A stretch of 64,000 nt of DNA from Desulfocarbo sp964620595 (GCA_964620595.1 CAZUHP010000011.1:11591-75590), one strand, 5' to 3'. Positions 33,134 to 42,490 are shown, numbered from the stretch's first letter. The notes: a model not told the origin generated them from the sequence alone. Program-made: numbers and translations.

Positions 33134-33958
33134 CTATCCCTTTATCGCGCCGGCGGACAGGCCGGACACGATGCGCTTCTGGAACAGGAGCACCATGATC
33201 ACCAGGGGCAGGGTGGCCACGGTGGATGCCGCGGCGATTTCGCCCCAGGGCATGGTGTACTGGCCCTGGAACAGGGCGATGCCCACCGGCAGGGTCTGCA
33301 GCGACCGCTGGCTCATGATGAGCAGCGCGAAGAAGAACTCGTTCCAGGCATAGATGAACACCAAGATGGCGGCGGTGAACACCCCGGGCGCAGACAGGGG
33401 CAGCACCACCCGCCACAGCACCTGCCAGCGGTTGCAGCCGTCGATGAGCGCCGCGCCCTCCAGCTCCCGGGGCAGCTCCCGGAAGAAGGTGGTCAGGATC
33501 CACACCCCCAGGGGCAGGGTCAGGGTGACATAGGGCAGCACCAGGCCCTGGTAGGTGTTGAGCCAGCCCAGGGTTTGCAGGATGCGCCATACCGGACCGG
33601 CCAGGGAGGTCTGGGGGAACATGCCCACCGCCAGCAACAGGCCCAGCACCGCCCCGGACCAGCGCAGCCTGAGCCGGGCCAGGGCATAGGCGGCCAGGGT
33701 GCCGATGCTCACCGTGAGCAGGGTGGTGGCGCCGGCCACGATGAGGCTGTTGCCCAGAAAGTGCAGCAGGCCGTGACGCTCGATGGCCGCCCGGTAGAAA
33801 TGCAGGCTGCCGGCCGGGATCAGGGTAGGGGGGATGGCGGTCACCTCGTTCTGGGCCTTGAGCGAGGTGAGCACGAACCACAAGAAGGGCGCCAGGCTGA
33901 CAAACACCACCAGCACCGCGGCCAGGGCCAGGAGCGCTCTTTGGCCGGGCCTTTTCAT
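33134..33958 (-). CDS. CUT1 ABC transporter permease (MalG/UgpE type)
   Basis: A 274-residue membrane protein with six helices. The EAA loop that contacts the ATPase is ELEGAALIDGCNRWQVLWRV, near residue 185. It overlaps the other permease gene by 4 bases and stops 7 bases before the ATPase start. MalG-type permeases pair with a MalF-type partner to form the channel. Confidence 0.93.
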   Translation of the reverse strand: MKRPGQRALLALAAVLVVFVSLAPFLWFVLTSLKAQNEVTAIPPTLIPAGSLHFYRAAIERHGLLHFLGNSLIVAGATTLLTVSIGTLAAYALARLRLRWSGAVLGLLLAVGMFPQTSLAGPVWRILQTLGWLNTYQGLVLPYVTLTLPLGVWILTTFFRELPRELEGAALIDGCNRWQVLWRVVLPLSAPGVFTAAILVFIYAWNEFFFALLIMSQRSLQTLPVGIALFQGQYTMPWGEIAAASTVATLPLVIMVLLFQKRIVSGLSAGAIKG

Positions 33959-34863
33959 GCCGCCTCCTTGAACAGGGCCTTGCGGAAGAAAACCAGATAG
34001 CAGAGCGACACCGCCAGCACCAGGGCGAAGACCAACACCGCCACGGCCGCGCCGTAGCCCAGAAAGCCCTCGGCGAACATCTTCTTGTAGCCGTAGAACT
34101 GGAGCACGTTGGTGGCGTTGCCCGGCCCGCCCTGGGTCATTACGAACACCAGGTCGAACACCCGGAAGGCATCCATGGTGCGGAAGAGCAGGGCCACCGC
34201 CAGGGCCGGCCGCAGGGCCGGCAGGGTCACGTGCCAGAAGCGGCGCCAGGCTCCGGCCCCGTCGATGCGCGCCGCCTCGTACAGCTCGGCGGGGATGGTC
34301 TGCAGGCCGGCCAGGATGATGAGGGCGGCAAAGGAGCTGGTCTTCCACACGTCGGCCGCGATCACCGCGGCCAGGGCCCAGAAGGGGTCGGCCAGCCAGG
34401 CCCGGTAGGCCGCCACCTGGTGGCCGAAGAGGGCCAGGTTCAAGAGCCCGTAGTTGTCGCTCATGATGAAGCGCCACATCTGGCTGGTCACCACGGTGGG
34501 TATGGCCCAGGGGATGAGCACCGCGGCCCGCACCAGGGAGCGCCCCCGGAAGGCCTGGTGCATGACCAGGGCGATGGCCAGGCCCAGGCAAAGCTCCAGG
34601 CCGGTGCTCACCACCACGAAGATGCAGGTGTTCAAGAGGGCGCGCAGGGCCTCGGGGTCCTGGACCAGCCAGCGGTAGTTGGCCAGGCCCACGAAGGGGT
34701 CGCCCAGGCGGGGCAGGCTCAGCACCAGGCGGTGCAGGCTCATGAATCCGGAGTAGCAGATGGGGTAGAAGGCGAACAGCGCCACCGTGAACAGGCAGGG
34801 CGCCAACAGGCCCCAGGCGAACCACCGCTCCCGCAGCGGCGGGCTGCCTCCCCGGCCCCTCAT
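33955..34863 (-). CDS. CUT1 ABC transporter permease (MalF/UgpA type)
   Basis: A 302-residue membrane protein with six helices. The EAA loop is ELYEAARIDGAGAWRRFWHV near residue 200. The ATG at 34863 overlaps the solute-binding gene by 4 bases. The absence of a large periplasmic insertion resembles UgpA more than E. coli MalF. Confidence 0.93.
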   Translation of the reverse strand: MRGRGGSPPLRERWFAWGLLAPCLFTVALFAFYPICYSGFMSLHRLVLSLPRLGDPFVGLANYRWLVQDPEALRALLNTCIFVVVSTGLELCLGLAIALVMHQAFRGRSLVRAAVLIPWAIPTVVTSQMWRFIMSDNYGLLNLALFGHQVAAYRAWLADPFWALAAVIAADVWKTSSFAALIILAGLQTIPAELYEAARIDGAGAWRRFWHVTLPALRPALAVALLFRTMDAFRVFDLVFVMTQGGPGNATNVLQFYGYKKMFAEGFLGYGAAVAVLVFALVLAVSLCYLVFFRKALFKEAA

Positions 34864-36227
34864 TCCTCCGCCCTCCTGGCCAGGGCGCTCAGCGCCTCGA
34901 TCTGGCGGCAGGTGGAGCGGGCCATGGCCTCCAGGTCGGCCTCCGGCTCGGCCAGGGCCCGGGAAAAGTACACCTGCAACAACTGGCTCACCGCCGGGTA
35001 GAGGGGGGTGCGCGGCCGGGAGGCGGCAGTGGCGAATATCTCGCGCATCAGGGCCAGGCGGGGCTGGGCGGCCAGCACCTCGGGGTCGCGGTACAGCTCC
35101 CACCGGGCCGGGGCGCGCCCGCCCTGGATGGCAAGAAGCTTCTGTATGGGCCGGCCGGTCAAAAAGCGGGCGAACTTCCAGGCCGCTTCCCTGCGCTCCG
35201 AGTAGGCGCACACCCCCACCTGCCAGCCGCCCAGGGTGGCGTAGCTCCGCTGGCCCGGGAAGTGGGGCAGGGGCGCCACCCCCACCTTGCCGGCCACCCG
35301 CGACTTGGCCGGATCGTTGCTCACCGCCCAGGCATAGGGCCAGTTGCGCATGAACACCGCCCGGCCTTGCACGAACAGGGCCAGGGACTCGGGCTCCTGG
35401 TACATGAGCGAGCCCCGGGGCGCCACCAGGCCCACGATCCGCCGGCGCACGAAATCCACCGCCGCCAGGGACTCCGGCCGGGTCAGCAGGCAGCGGCCGG
35501 AGCGCGGGTCCAGGATGTCGCCGCCCCGGGAGAGGATGAACTCCAGCATGTCGCAGACCAGGCCCTCGTACTGCTTGAACTGGCCGGAGTAACCCTTGAT
35601 CAGCCGCCCCTGCCCGGCCTCGGCGGCCACGATGCGCTGGGCCTGGGCCACCAGCTCGGGCCAGGTGCGGGGCGGGCTGAAGCCATGGCGGGCCAGGAGA
35701 TCCTTGCGAAAGTAGAGCACCCCGGTGTCGATGTATAGCGGCACCCCGTAGAGGTGGCCGCGGTAGGTGTTGGCCGTGATGCAGGCGGGGAAGAACTTCT
35801 TCCGCTCGGCCGGCGGCAAGCGCTCGTCCAGGGCCAGGGCCCAGCCGGCCGAGGCGAACTCCGGAGGCCAGATCACGTCCATGAGGAACACGTCCACGTC
35901 GGGCGAGCGGTTGCGCAGCTTCTGGGTGAGCAGGTCGTGAAAGGCGGTGGAGGAATGGGGGCCGATCTCGCGCACCACCTCGATGTCAGGGTGGGCGGCA
36001 TGAAAGCGGCGGTATATCTCCTGCCACACCCGGGGCTGGTTGGGTTTCCAGGTGACAAAGGTGATGACCGTACGGCCGCCGGCCGAGCGGCCGGCAGGAC
36101 CCTGCCCCTCCTCCCCGCCGCAGCCCAGGACCAGGCAGGCCACAAGGAGCGCGGCCAGCAAAAAACGGCCCCGGCGTCCCCGGGCCGGGCGCCGATAGTG
36201 ACAAGGCGCGGTGCTTGCAGTCACCAT
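34860..36227 (-). CDS. ABC transporter solute-binding lipoprotein (family 1)
   Basis: A 455-residue extracytoplasmic binding protein. The basic N-terminus leads into a hydrophobic stretch and lipobox LVLGC, so it is a lipoprotein. The mature part starts with ITFVTWKPNQPRVWQEIYRR and has the family 1 pattern (FLMDVIWPPEFASAGWALAL, YGVPLYIDTGVLYFRKDLL). Sugars, sugar alcohols or glycerol-phosphate-like compounds are typical ligands. A perfect TATAAT lies only 6 bases before the ATG, suggesting a leaderless mRNA. Confidence 0.9.
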   Translation of the reverse strand: MVTASTAPCHYRRPARGRRGRFLLAALLVACLVLGCGGEEGQGPAGRSAGGRTVITFVTWKPNQPRVWQEIYRRFHAAHPDIEVVREIGPHSSTAFHDLLTQKLRNRSPDVDVFLMDVIWPPEFASAGWALALDERLPPAERKKFFPACITANTYRGHLYGVPLYIDTGVLYFRKDLLARHGFSPPRTWPELVAQAQRIVAAEAGQGRLIKGYSGQFKQYEGLVCDMLEFILSRGGDILDPRSGRCLLTRPESLAAVDFVRRRIVGLVAPRGSLMYQEPESLALFVQGRAVFMRNWPYAWAVSNDPAKSRVAGKVGVAPLPHFPGQRSYATLGGWQVGVCAYSERREAAWKFARFLTGRPIQKLLAIQGGRAPARWELYRDPEVLAAQPRLALMREIFATAASRPRTPLYPAVSQLLQVYFSRALAEPEADLEAMARSTCRQIEALSALARRAEE

Positions 36228-36233
36228 GACCCC

Positions 36234-36239
36234 ATTATA
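36234..36239 (-). promoter_or_regulatory. -10 box directly in front of the solute-binding gene
   Basis: A perfect TATAAT on the minus strand, 6 bases before the ATG at 36227. No good -35 box is seen at 16-18 bases; CACAAG lies at 17. Confidence 0.5.
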
Positions 36240-36257
36240 CACAGGGGGTGCCTGTTC

Positions 36258-36287
36258 TTGTGGTGCAAGGCGCTGGCCTGCTATGAT
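36258..36287 (+). promoter_or_regulatory. Promoter for the MFS gene at 36336
   Basis: TTGTGG and TATGAT with an 18-base spacer, the latter preceded by TGC (extended -10). Confidence 0.6.
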
Positions 36288-36335
36288 CAGTATGTCCCCT
36301 CCCAGCCCTACCCGCATTGACAAGGCAGGTGTGCG

Positions 36336-37628
36336 ATGGCGCAAGAGACGCACCCGGGAAGGCCCGGCTACCGCTGGGTGGTGTTCGGGTTGTTGGCGGC
36401 CGGCTACTTCATGGTCTACTTCCACCGCCTGTGCCCCTCGGTGGTGGCCCTGGACCTCATGCGCGACCTCAAGGCCGGCGGGGCGCTGATCGGCTGGCTG
36501 GGCGCGGCCTACTTCTATCCCTACGCCCTGATGCAACTGCCAGCCGGGCTCCTCTCCGACTCCTGGGGCCCCCGCCGCACCATCACTGTTTTCTTCACCC
36601 TGGCCGGCGCGGCCTCCATCTTCTTCGGCCTGGCGGTGGGAGTGGGCTGGGCCATCCTGGCCCGCACCCTGGTGGGCCTGGGCGTGTCCATGCTCTTCGT
36701 GCCCACCATGAAGGTGCTCACCCGCTGGTTCCGCCGGGACGAGTTCGCCCGCATGACCGGCGTGCTCATGGCCATCGGCGGGGCGGGGGCGCTCTCGGCC
36801 ACCACTCCCCTGGCGCTTCTGTCCTCGGCCCTGGGCTGGCGGGGCAGCTTCGTGGCCATCGGCGCGGCCACCCTGGTCCTGGCCGCGGCCATCTGGCTGA
36901 TGGTGCGCAACACGCCCCAGGAGATGGGCCTGCCGCCGGTGGAAGACGAGGACGGCCAGTCCGGCCCCGCGGCGCCGGCCATCGGCCTGTGGGAAGGGGT
37001 GAGGATGGTGCTGGGGGCGGCGCGCTTCTGGCCCCTGGCGGTGTGGTTCTTCTTTGCCTGCGGCATCTTCTTCAGCTTCGGCGGCCTGTGGGGCGGGCCC
37101 TACCTCATGCAGGTGCACGGACTGAGCAAGGCCCAGGCGGGCAACGTGCTGTCCATGCTGGCCTGGGCCATGATCATCGGCAGCCCCATTTTGAGCTGGC
37201 TCTCGGACGTGGTGCTCCGCTCGCGCAAAAAGCTCCTGGTGGGCGCATCCATGCTGCTGGTGGTGCTCACCGCGCTGCTTGCCTTCTGGCCCCATCTCCT
37301 GCCGGTGCCCATGATGTACGCCTGGTGTTTCCTCATGTCCGTCTGCGCCAGCGCCATGGTGGTCATCGCCTTCACCAGCAGCAAGGAGCTGTTTCCGGTG
37401 GAGATCGCCGGCACCGCCGTGGGCCTGGTCAACCTGTTCCCCTTCCTGGGCGGGGCGGTGATGCAGCCGGTGCTGGGCATGGTGCTGGAGGCCCAGGGCC
37501 GCGATCCCTCGGGCGCCTTTTCGGCCGGGGCCTATGGCCAGGCCTTTCTGATATACTTCTTTGCGTCCCTGGTGGCGCTGGGCGCGGCGCTCATGAGCAA
37601 GGAGACCCTGACGCCCAAGTCGTCCTAG
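36336..37628 (+). CDS. Major facilitator superfamily transporter
   Basis: A 430-residue protein with twelve membrane helices. Helix 1 contains FMVYFHRLCPSVVALDLMRD, the A-motif after helix 2 is GLLSDSWGPRRT, and a second copy is LSDVVLRSRKK. The overall pattern resembles organic-anion transporters of the ACS/NarK-like groups, but the substrate is not readable. It has its own promoter and is not obviously coupled to the thioesterase downstream. Confidence 0.87.
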   Translation: MAQETHPGRPGYRWVVFGLLAAGYFMVYFHRLCPSVVALDLMRDLKAGGALIGWLGAAYFYPYALMQLPAGLLSDSWGPRRTITVFFTLAGAASIFFGLAVGVGWAILARTLVGLGVSMLFVPTMKVLTRWFRRDEFARMTGVLMAIGGAGALSATTPLALLSSALGWRGSFVAIGAATLVLAAAIWLMVRNTPQEMGLPPVEDEDGQSGPAAPAIGLWEGVRMVLGAARFWPLAVWFFFACGIFFSFGGLWGGPYLMQVHGLSKAQAGNVLSMLAWAMIIGSPILSWLSDVVLRSRKKLLVGASMLLVVLTALLAFWPHLLPVPMMYAWCFLMSVCASAMVVIAFTSSKELFPVEIAGTAVGLVNLFPFLGGAVMQPVLGMVLEAQGRDPSGAFSAGAYGQAFLIYFFASLVALGAALMSKETLTPKSS

Positions 37629-37650
37629 GCCGCCAGTAGATCCGCTTACC

Positions 37651-37680
37651 GGCCGCGCGCCGCCCCAGGGCGCGGCCCCT
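37651..37680 (+). terminator. Hairpin after the MFS gene
   Basis: An 8-bp stem (GGCCGCGC/GCGCGGCC) with an 11-base loop followed by a weak CCTTGTTT tail. A possible terminator. Confidence 0.4.
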
Positions 37681-37701
37681 TGTTTGCAGCCAGGAGAAGC
37701 C

Positions 37702-38112
37702 ATGAGCCGGGAGGACAACCTGCGCTACGCCCGGGAGGTGGTGGGCGGCGACCCCTTGGCCCGCTTCATGGGCATAGAGGTGGAGGAGGTGACCGAGGAA
37801 CGGGCGGTGGTGAGCCTGGTGCCCCAGGCCCATCACCTCAACGCCAAGGGCCGGGTGCACGGCGGCACCATCTGCGCCCTGGTGGACCAGGCCGCGGCCG
37901 TGGCCGCCAACTCCGGCGACACCGCCTCTTGGATGATCGAAAACAAGGTGAACCTCCTGGCCGCCGCCGCCCCGGGGGTCAAGCTGGTTGCCGAGGCCAC
38001 CCCCCTGGACAAGAGGCGTCGCCTGAGCCTGTGGGAGGTGCGGGTGCATTCCGGCCAGGAGCTGGTGGCCCTGGGGCAGGTGATGGCCTATCACCGCCAG
38101 GCCAGGGAATAG
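37702..38112 (+). CDS. PaaI-like hotdog thioesterase
   Basis: A 136-residue hotdog-fold protein. The signature HHLNAKGRVHGGTICALVDQ includes the HGG turn and the catalytic Asp/Glu position of PaaI-type acyl-CoA thioesterases. The ATG at 37702 has CAGGAGA 5 nt upstream; a TTG start six codons earlier is less likely. It is the first of a tightly spaced set running to 40635. Confidence 0.87.
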   Translation: MSREDNLRYAREVVGGDPLARFMGIEVEEVTEERAVVSLVPQAHHLNAKGRVHGGTICALVDQAAAVAANSGDTASWMIENKVNLLAAAAPGVKLVAEATPLDKRRRLSLWEVRVHSGQELVALGQVMAYHRQARE

Positions 38113-38122
38113 GCCCCCGGCC

Positions 38123-39031
38123 ATGCGCCTGAACGACGCGGTCCTCATCACCCTGGCCCTGGCCGGCATCGCCGGGGGGGTGGCCTTTCCCGGCCCGGCC
38201 CGGGTTTTCGCCCCCTATGTCATCTACTTCATGATGACCATCCTGTTCCTGGCCTTCCTCACCATAGACTTCGCCGCCCTGGTGCGCATCACCGGCTCCG
38301 ACCTGGCCGAGGCCGCGGTGTGGGTGGCAATGAAGCTGGTGGCCCTGCCCCTGGTGGTGTGGGGCCTCTGCCGCTGGCTGGCGCCGGAGTTCGCCCTGCC
38401 GGCCCTGCTCCTGAGCGGCGTGTCCACCGGGGTGACCGCGCCCTTTTTCTCCAACCTCCTGGGCGCGGACACCACCCGGGTCTTGCAGCTCACGGTCATC
38501 ACCTCGCTCCTGGTGCCCCTCAGCCTGCCCAGCCTGGTGAAGCTCCTGGCAGCCGCGGAGCTGGACATACCCTACTGGCACATGGTGCGCATGCTGCTCC
38601 AGGTGATCTTCCTGCCCCTTGCGGCCGCGCTGGTGGTGAAGCGCTGGCTGCCGCGCCTCTTGTCCCTCCTGGACCGGCTGCGCTACCCCTTGAGCGTGAC
38701 CCTCTTTCTGCTCATCAACCTGGGCGTGTTCTCCACCTACGCGGAGTTCATCCTGGCCCACCGGGCCCAGGTGGCGGCCACGGTGCTGGTGGCCTTTGGC
38801 CTGGCCACCTTTTACATCGCCTGGGGCCTGGCCCTGGGCGGGTTCTCGGGCCGCCGGCTCAACGGCCTCACCGGCGCGGTGGGACTCACCTTCATCAACA
38901 ACGTGCTCATCGTGGTTTTCGCGGCCCGCTTCTTCGGGCCCGAGGCGCCGCTCCTGGCCGCCGCCTATCTCCTGCCCTATTTCCTCATGCTCATCCCCCT
39001 GCGCTGGGCCAAGGCCCGGCTCGGCTGGTAG
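38123..39031 (+). CDS. Bile acid:sodium symporter (BASS) family membrane protein
   Basis: A 302-residue protein with about nine or ten hydrophobic helices, matching the BASS/SBF fold in length and pattern. The unwound-helix region is visible in LLLSGVSTGVTAPFFSNLLG and in GAVGLTFINNVLIVVFAARF. BASS proteins carry organic anions with Na+. It lies 10 bases after the thioesterase and 9 bases before the phosphoesterase. Substrate unknown. Confidence 0.78.
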   Translation: MRLNDAVLITLALAGIAGGVAFPGPARVFAPYVIYFMMTILFLAFLTIDFAALVRITGSDLAEAAVWVAMKLVALPLVVWGLCRWLAPEFALPALLLSGVSTGVTAPFFSNLLGADTTRVLQLTVITSLLVPLSLPSLVKLLAAAELDIPYWHMVRMLLQVIFLPLAAALVVKRWLPRLLSLLDRLRYPLSVTLFLLINLGVFSTYAEFILAHRAQVAATVLVAFGLATFYIAWGLALGGFSGRRLNGLTGAVGLTFINNVLIVVFAARFFGPEAPLLAAAYLLPYFLMLIPLRWAKARLGW

Positions 39032-39040
39032 GAGGCCGCG

Positions 39041-40204
39041 GTGCTCGGGCTGCTGATCGGCTACCTTGTCATCTACAGCGCAGTACACGCGGAACTCTAC
39101 CTGCGCCTGCGGCCGCTGTTGCCTCCCTCCCGCTGGCTGCGCGCCGGGCTCCTTTGTTTCTCCGCATTCATGATCCTGGCGCCGCTGGGGGCCCTGGCCG
39201 CCGAGCGCCTGGGTTGGAGCGGCCTGGGCTGCGCCTTGGCCTGGCCGGCCTACCTGTGGATGGGCTTCGCCCTGCTGGCCTGGGGATTCAGCCTGCTGCT
39301 GTGGGCCTTGGAGTGGCTGCTGCGGGGTGCCCTGCGTCTGGCCCACAGGCGCCTGAGCCGGGGCGGACGCGCCTTCCTGGTGTTGGCGGCCCTGCCCTTG
39401 GCGCTGGTGGTGGAGGGATTGGCCTTTTACGAGGCGCGCGGGCCGGTGCTGGAGCAGGTGATGATCGTCACCGCCAAGCTGCCCCCGGGCCGCGACCGCC
39501 TGCGCCTGGTGCAGATATCCGACCTTCACCTGGGCTGCATGATGGACCGGCAGCGACTGGCCCGGGTGGTGGCCCTGGTGCAGGCCCAGCGGCCCGACCT
39601 TTTGGTGGCCACCGGCGACATGGTGGACGGCTACATTCCCCAGAGCGACCACATCGCCCGCATCCTGGCCGAAATCAAGGCGCCCCTGGGAAAGTACGCG
39701 GTCATCGGCAACCACGAGCACTACCGGGGCCTGGCCCAATCCCTGGACTTCCTGCGCCGGGCGGGCTTCACCGTGCTGCGCCAGGAGTCGGCCACCCCGG
39801 CCGGGGTGGTGAACCTGGTGGGTATCGACGATCCGGGCCGGAGCGGCGGGGCACGCCGGGGCCCGCCCGAGGCGCCGGCCTTCAAGGGCGCGGTGCCGGG
39901 GCTTTACACCATTGTCCTGAAGCACCGGCCCTGGGTGGACCCCCAGGCGGCCGGGCGGTTCGACTTGCAGCTCTCCGGCCACACCCACGGCGGCCAGGTG
40001 TTCCCCTTCGGCTACCTGGTGAGGCTGGCCTTTCCCCATTTGAGCGGCTTGTACCGCCTGCCCCGGGGTAATTGGCTGTACGTGAGCCGCGGCGCCGGCA
40101 CCTGGGGCCCGCCCATCCGGCTGCTGGCCCCGCCCGAGGTGACCGTGGTGGACCTGGTGCGCGGCGGCCGGCCGGAGACCAAACCCGACAAGGAGGAAAA
40201 ATGA
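39041..40204 (+). CDS. Membrane-anchored metallophosphoesterase (YkuE-like)
   Basis: A 387-residue protein with four N-terminal hydrophobic helices (about residues 1-145) followed by a calcineurin-like phosphoesterase domain. Metal-site motifs are LVQISDLHLGC, LLVATGDMVDG, VIGNHEHYRG and LSGHTHGGQVFPFG. The start is GTG with TAGGAGG 5 nt upstream. YkuE-type enzymes act on phosphodiester groups of lipids or UDP-sugars at the membrane. Its stop overlaps the next gene (ATGA). Confidence 0.88.
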   Translation: MLGLLIGYLVIYSAVHAELYLRLRPLLPPSRWLRAGLLCFSAFMILAPLGALAAERLGWSGLGCALAWPAYLWMGFALLAWGFSLLLWALEWLLRGALRLAHRRLSRGGRAFLVLAALPLALVVEGLAFYEARGPVLEQVMIVTAKLPPGRDRLRLVQISDLHLGCMMDRQRLARVVALVQAQRPDLLVATGDMVDGYIPQSDHIARILAEIKAPLGKYAVIGNHEHYRGLAQSLDFLRRAGFTVLRQESATPAGVVNLVGIDDPGRSGGARRGPPEAPAFKGAVPGLYTIVLKHRPWVDPQAAGRFDLQLSGHTHGGQVFPFGYLVRLAFPHLSGLYRLPRGNWLYVSRGAGTWGPPIRLLAPPEVTVVDLVRGGRPETKPDKEEK

Positions 40205-40635
40205 AAGCCGAGGCAATAGCGACCCGGAGCATCATGGGGCGGGTGCCCCAGGGCGAGGACCTGTTGGGTTACCTGAACCAAGTCTGCGTCCAGGAGGAGA
40301 TCACCCTGGGCGAGGTGCGCGCCATCGGCGCGGTGGCCAAGGCCAGGATCGGCTACTACGACCAGGGCCGGCAGGAGTACGGCTTCATCGAGCTGGACGA
40401 GCACCTGGAGATCGTGTCGCTGCTGGGCAACGTCTCCTTGAAGGACGGCCAGCCCTTTGTGCACGCCCACGTGGTGTTCGGCGACGAAAAGGGCCGCCTC
40501 CACGGCGGCCACCTGGCCGAGGGCGCGCCGGTGTTCGCCTGCGAGTTCATCATCACCCAGTACCGTTCGGACCAGGTGTTCGAGCGCGGCCTGGACCAGG
40601 GCACCGGACTGCCTCTCTGGCAGGGCCTGCCCTGA
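40201..40635 (+). CDS. PCC/DUF296-domain protein
   Basis: A 144-residue soluble protein that is a single PPC (plants and prokaryotes conserved, DUF296) domain. Its metal-binding residues appear in FVHAHVVFGDEKGRLHGGHL (His-x-His and a later His). Such proteins form trimers; their bacterial role is unclear, though AT-hook fusions bind DNA in plants. The ATG overlaps the phosphoesterase stop and has AGGAGGAAAA upstream. Confidence 0.88.
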   Translation: MKAEAIATRSIMGRVPQGEDLLGYLNQVCVQEEITLGEVRAIGAVAKARIGYYDQGRQEYGFIELDEHLEIVSLLGNVSLKDGQPFVHAHVVFGDEKGRLHGGHLAEGAPVFACEFIITQYRSDQVFERGLDQGTGLPLWQGLP

Positions 40636-40720
40636 GGCCCCCAACAAAGCGGGCCAGTGGGGGGCTGGCAGGAGGGCCTCCCCGCTTCTTTACCTTTGGA
40701 GGCGGTGGCGCGGGCCGGAG

Positions 40721-42397
40721 CTAGCCCCGCTGGCGCAGGGGGGTGGGTTGGGTGTCCCGGCCCCTGGCGGGGCGGGCGCGCTTGTACTCGTACATGCGCG
40801 CATCGGCCTGGGCCAAGAGGTCTTCCAGGGTGGTGGGGCGGTCGGGGTTGAACTCGGCGGTGCCGACGCTCAAGGAGAGCTTGTAGGGCCGGGAGGTGTC
40901 GGTGTTCCAGTCCTCCAGGTTTTGCCTGAGCCGCTTCAGCACCGCCCGGGATCCCTCCTCGTCGGTCTCCATGGCCAGGGCCACGAACTCGTCCCCGCCC
41001 CAGCGGCCCAGGATATCCGACTCCCGGAAGGTGGCCTTCAAGACCGATGCCGCCTCGCGGATGGCGCGGTCGCCCTGGGAATGGCCCAGGGTGTCGTTGA
41101 TGTGTTTCAGCTCGTCCAGGTCCATGAAGAAAAGATACATGCGCCGGCCCATGCGCTGGGCGGTCTTGAACTGCTGGCGGGCCAGGGTGGAGAAGCCGCG
41201 GCGGTTGTACACCCCGGTGAGGGGGTCCACCAGGGACAGCTCCCGCAACTCCTCCTGGAGATCCTTCAGCTCGCTGATGTCCCTGAGGGTGGCCAGAAAG
41301 GCCTTCTCGCGGCGCCACTTGGTTTCCACCACCTGCATCTCGGCCACTATGCGCTCCCCCTCGCCGACCTCCACCTCCAGCTCCTGGCGCTGGCCGGGGG
41401 TGAGGGGGAATTCGAAGCTGCGGCCCAGCAGCTCGTAGCTGGTGCGGCCCAGGATGCGCTCCGCCGCGGGATTGACGAAAAGCACCGTGCCCTGGGAATC
41501 GGTCACCACCATGCCGTCGGCGTTGGAGAGGATCAGTTGGCGCAGGCTGGCCTCGGCCACCTGCAAGGCCTCCTCCAGGTGCTTGCCCTCGGTGATGTCG
41601 AGGCCCACGGCCTGGTACTCGCGCAGGGTGCCGGCCGAGTCGTAGATGGCGTGGATGGACCAGCGCAACCAGCGCTCCCTGCCCTCCACCCCAGGCACCA
41701 CCCGCAGGTCCAGGCGGGTCAGGGGGTGGTCCGGTTCCAGGACCTCGAGCTGGGCCATGAGCACGGCGCGGTCCTGCTCGACCACCTGCTCGTAAAAGTC
41801 GGCCTGGTCCGCCCCCTCCGGCGCGAGGGCGAAGTAGAAGCCAAAGGCCGGGTTCATGAAGGTGATCCGCCCGCTGGGCTGGAAGCGGCAGATCAACTCG
41901 CGCTGGCAACAGACAATGGCCCGGTAGCGCTGGTCCTCCTGGCGCAGGCGGGCCGTGGCCCGCTGCCGGGCGGCGGCCAGGCGCAGGGCCCGGGCCAGAT
42001 CCCCGGCACCGGGATTTCCCACCAGGCAGTCCTGGGCCCCGGCCAGCACCAGCCGTTCCGCCAGGTATTTCTCGCCCCCGTCGCTCCCCTCGCCCCCCTC
42101 GCCCCCCTCGCCCCCCTCGGCGGCGGCCACCACCAGCACGGCCTCGGGGCACTGGTGGGCAAAGGCCCTCACCCCGGCCAGGGAGTCGGGCTCCAGGCGA
42201 TCCAGGCACCACAGAACCACCGCACCCGGCTCCTGGGCCACCAGCCGGGCCGCCTGCTCCAGGTCGGCCACCGGCCGGGGGTGCAGCCCGGAGCCATCCG
42301 CGTTCAATTCCCAGCACAGTTGCCGGGACCGGCTGGACGCCTGGGCCACCACCAGCACCTCCAACCCTCGCAGCGCTATGTCTTGCTTTGGGGACAT
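40721..42397 (-). CDS. Diguanylate cyclase with pseudo-receiver and two PAS domains
   Basis: A 558-residue cytoplasmic signalling enzyme that makes cyclic di-GMP. Residues 1-130 look like a degenerate receiver domain without a clear phospho-acceptor. PAS-type domains occupy about 150-270 (ITFMNPAFGFYFALAPE) and 275-390 (VLFVNPAAERILGRTSYELL). The GGDEF domain follows (about 395-548), with active motif GGDEF intact and an inhibitory RxxD site (RESD) exactly five residues before it, so product inhibition is expected. The EGGEGGEGGEGSDGGE stretch in the receiver comes from a C-rich repeat at 42073-42119. Confidence 0.93.
   Translation of the reverse strand: MSPKQDIALRGLEVLVVAQASSRSRQLCWELNADGSGLHPRPVADLEQAARLVAQEPGAVVLWCLDRLEPDSLAGVRAFAHQCPEAVLVVAAAEGGEGGEGGEGSDGGEKYLAERLVLAGAQDCLVGNPGAGDLARALRLAAARQRATARLRQEDQRYRAIVCCQRELICRFQPSGRITFMNPAFGFYFALAPEGADQADFYEQVVEQDRAVLMAQLEVLEPDHPLTRLDLRVVPGVEGRERWLRWSIHAIYDSAGTLREYQAVGLDITEGKHLEEALQVAEASLRQLILSNADGMVVTDSQGTVLFVNPAAERILGRTSYELLGRSFEFPLTPGQRQELEVEVGEGERIVAEMQVVETKWRREKAFLATLRDISELKDLQEELRELSLVDPLTGVYNRRGFSTLARQQFKTAQRMGRRMYLFFMDLDELKHINDTLGHSQGDRAIREAASVLKATFRESDILGRWGGDEFVALAMETDEEGSRAVLKRLRQNLEDWNTDTSRPYKLSLSVGTAEFNPDRPTTLEDLLAQADARMYEYKRARPARGRDTQPTPLRQRG
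42073..42119 (-). repeat. Short G-rich repeat inside the diguanylate cyclase gene
   Basis: Four copies of a GGGGGGCGA-like 9-mer (written CGCCCCCCT on the plus strand) read in frame as repeated Glu-Gly-Gly. It is related to the GGGGGGCGAC family but lacks the final C. Confidence 0.6.
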
Positions 42398-42484
42398 GGC
42401 TCTTGGTCCGAATCGCTCCCAGCAGCACCTTTGCCGCAGAAATCCTGAAGCGCTGACAATACTTCAGGGGGTATTGATTCCTAT

Positions 42485-42490
42485 TATAAT
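42485..42490. promoter_or_regulatory. Symmetrical -10 box between diguanylate cyclase and mntP
   Basis: TATAAT within the palindrome ATTATAAT can serve both directions of this divergent gap. For the rightward gene a weak -35 (ACTTCA) lies 18 bases upstream. Confidence 0.45.

Noticed and set aside
32050..36227. Naming the ABC importer as glycerol-3-phosphate or maltose transporter
   Set aside because: The subunits fit the CUT1 class only; no substrate-specific enzyme lies beside it.
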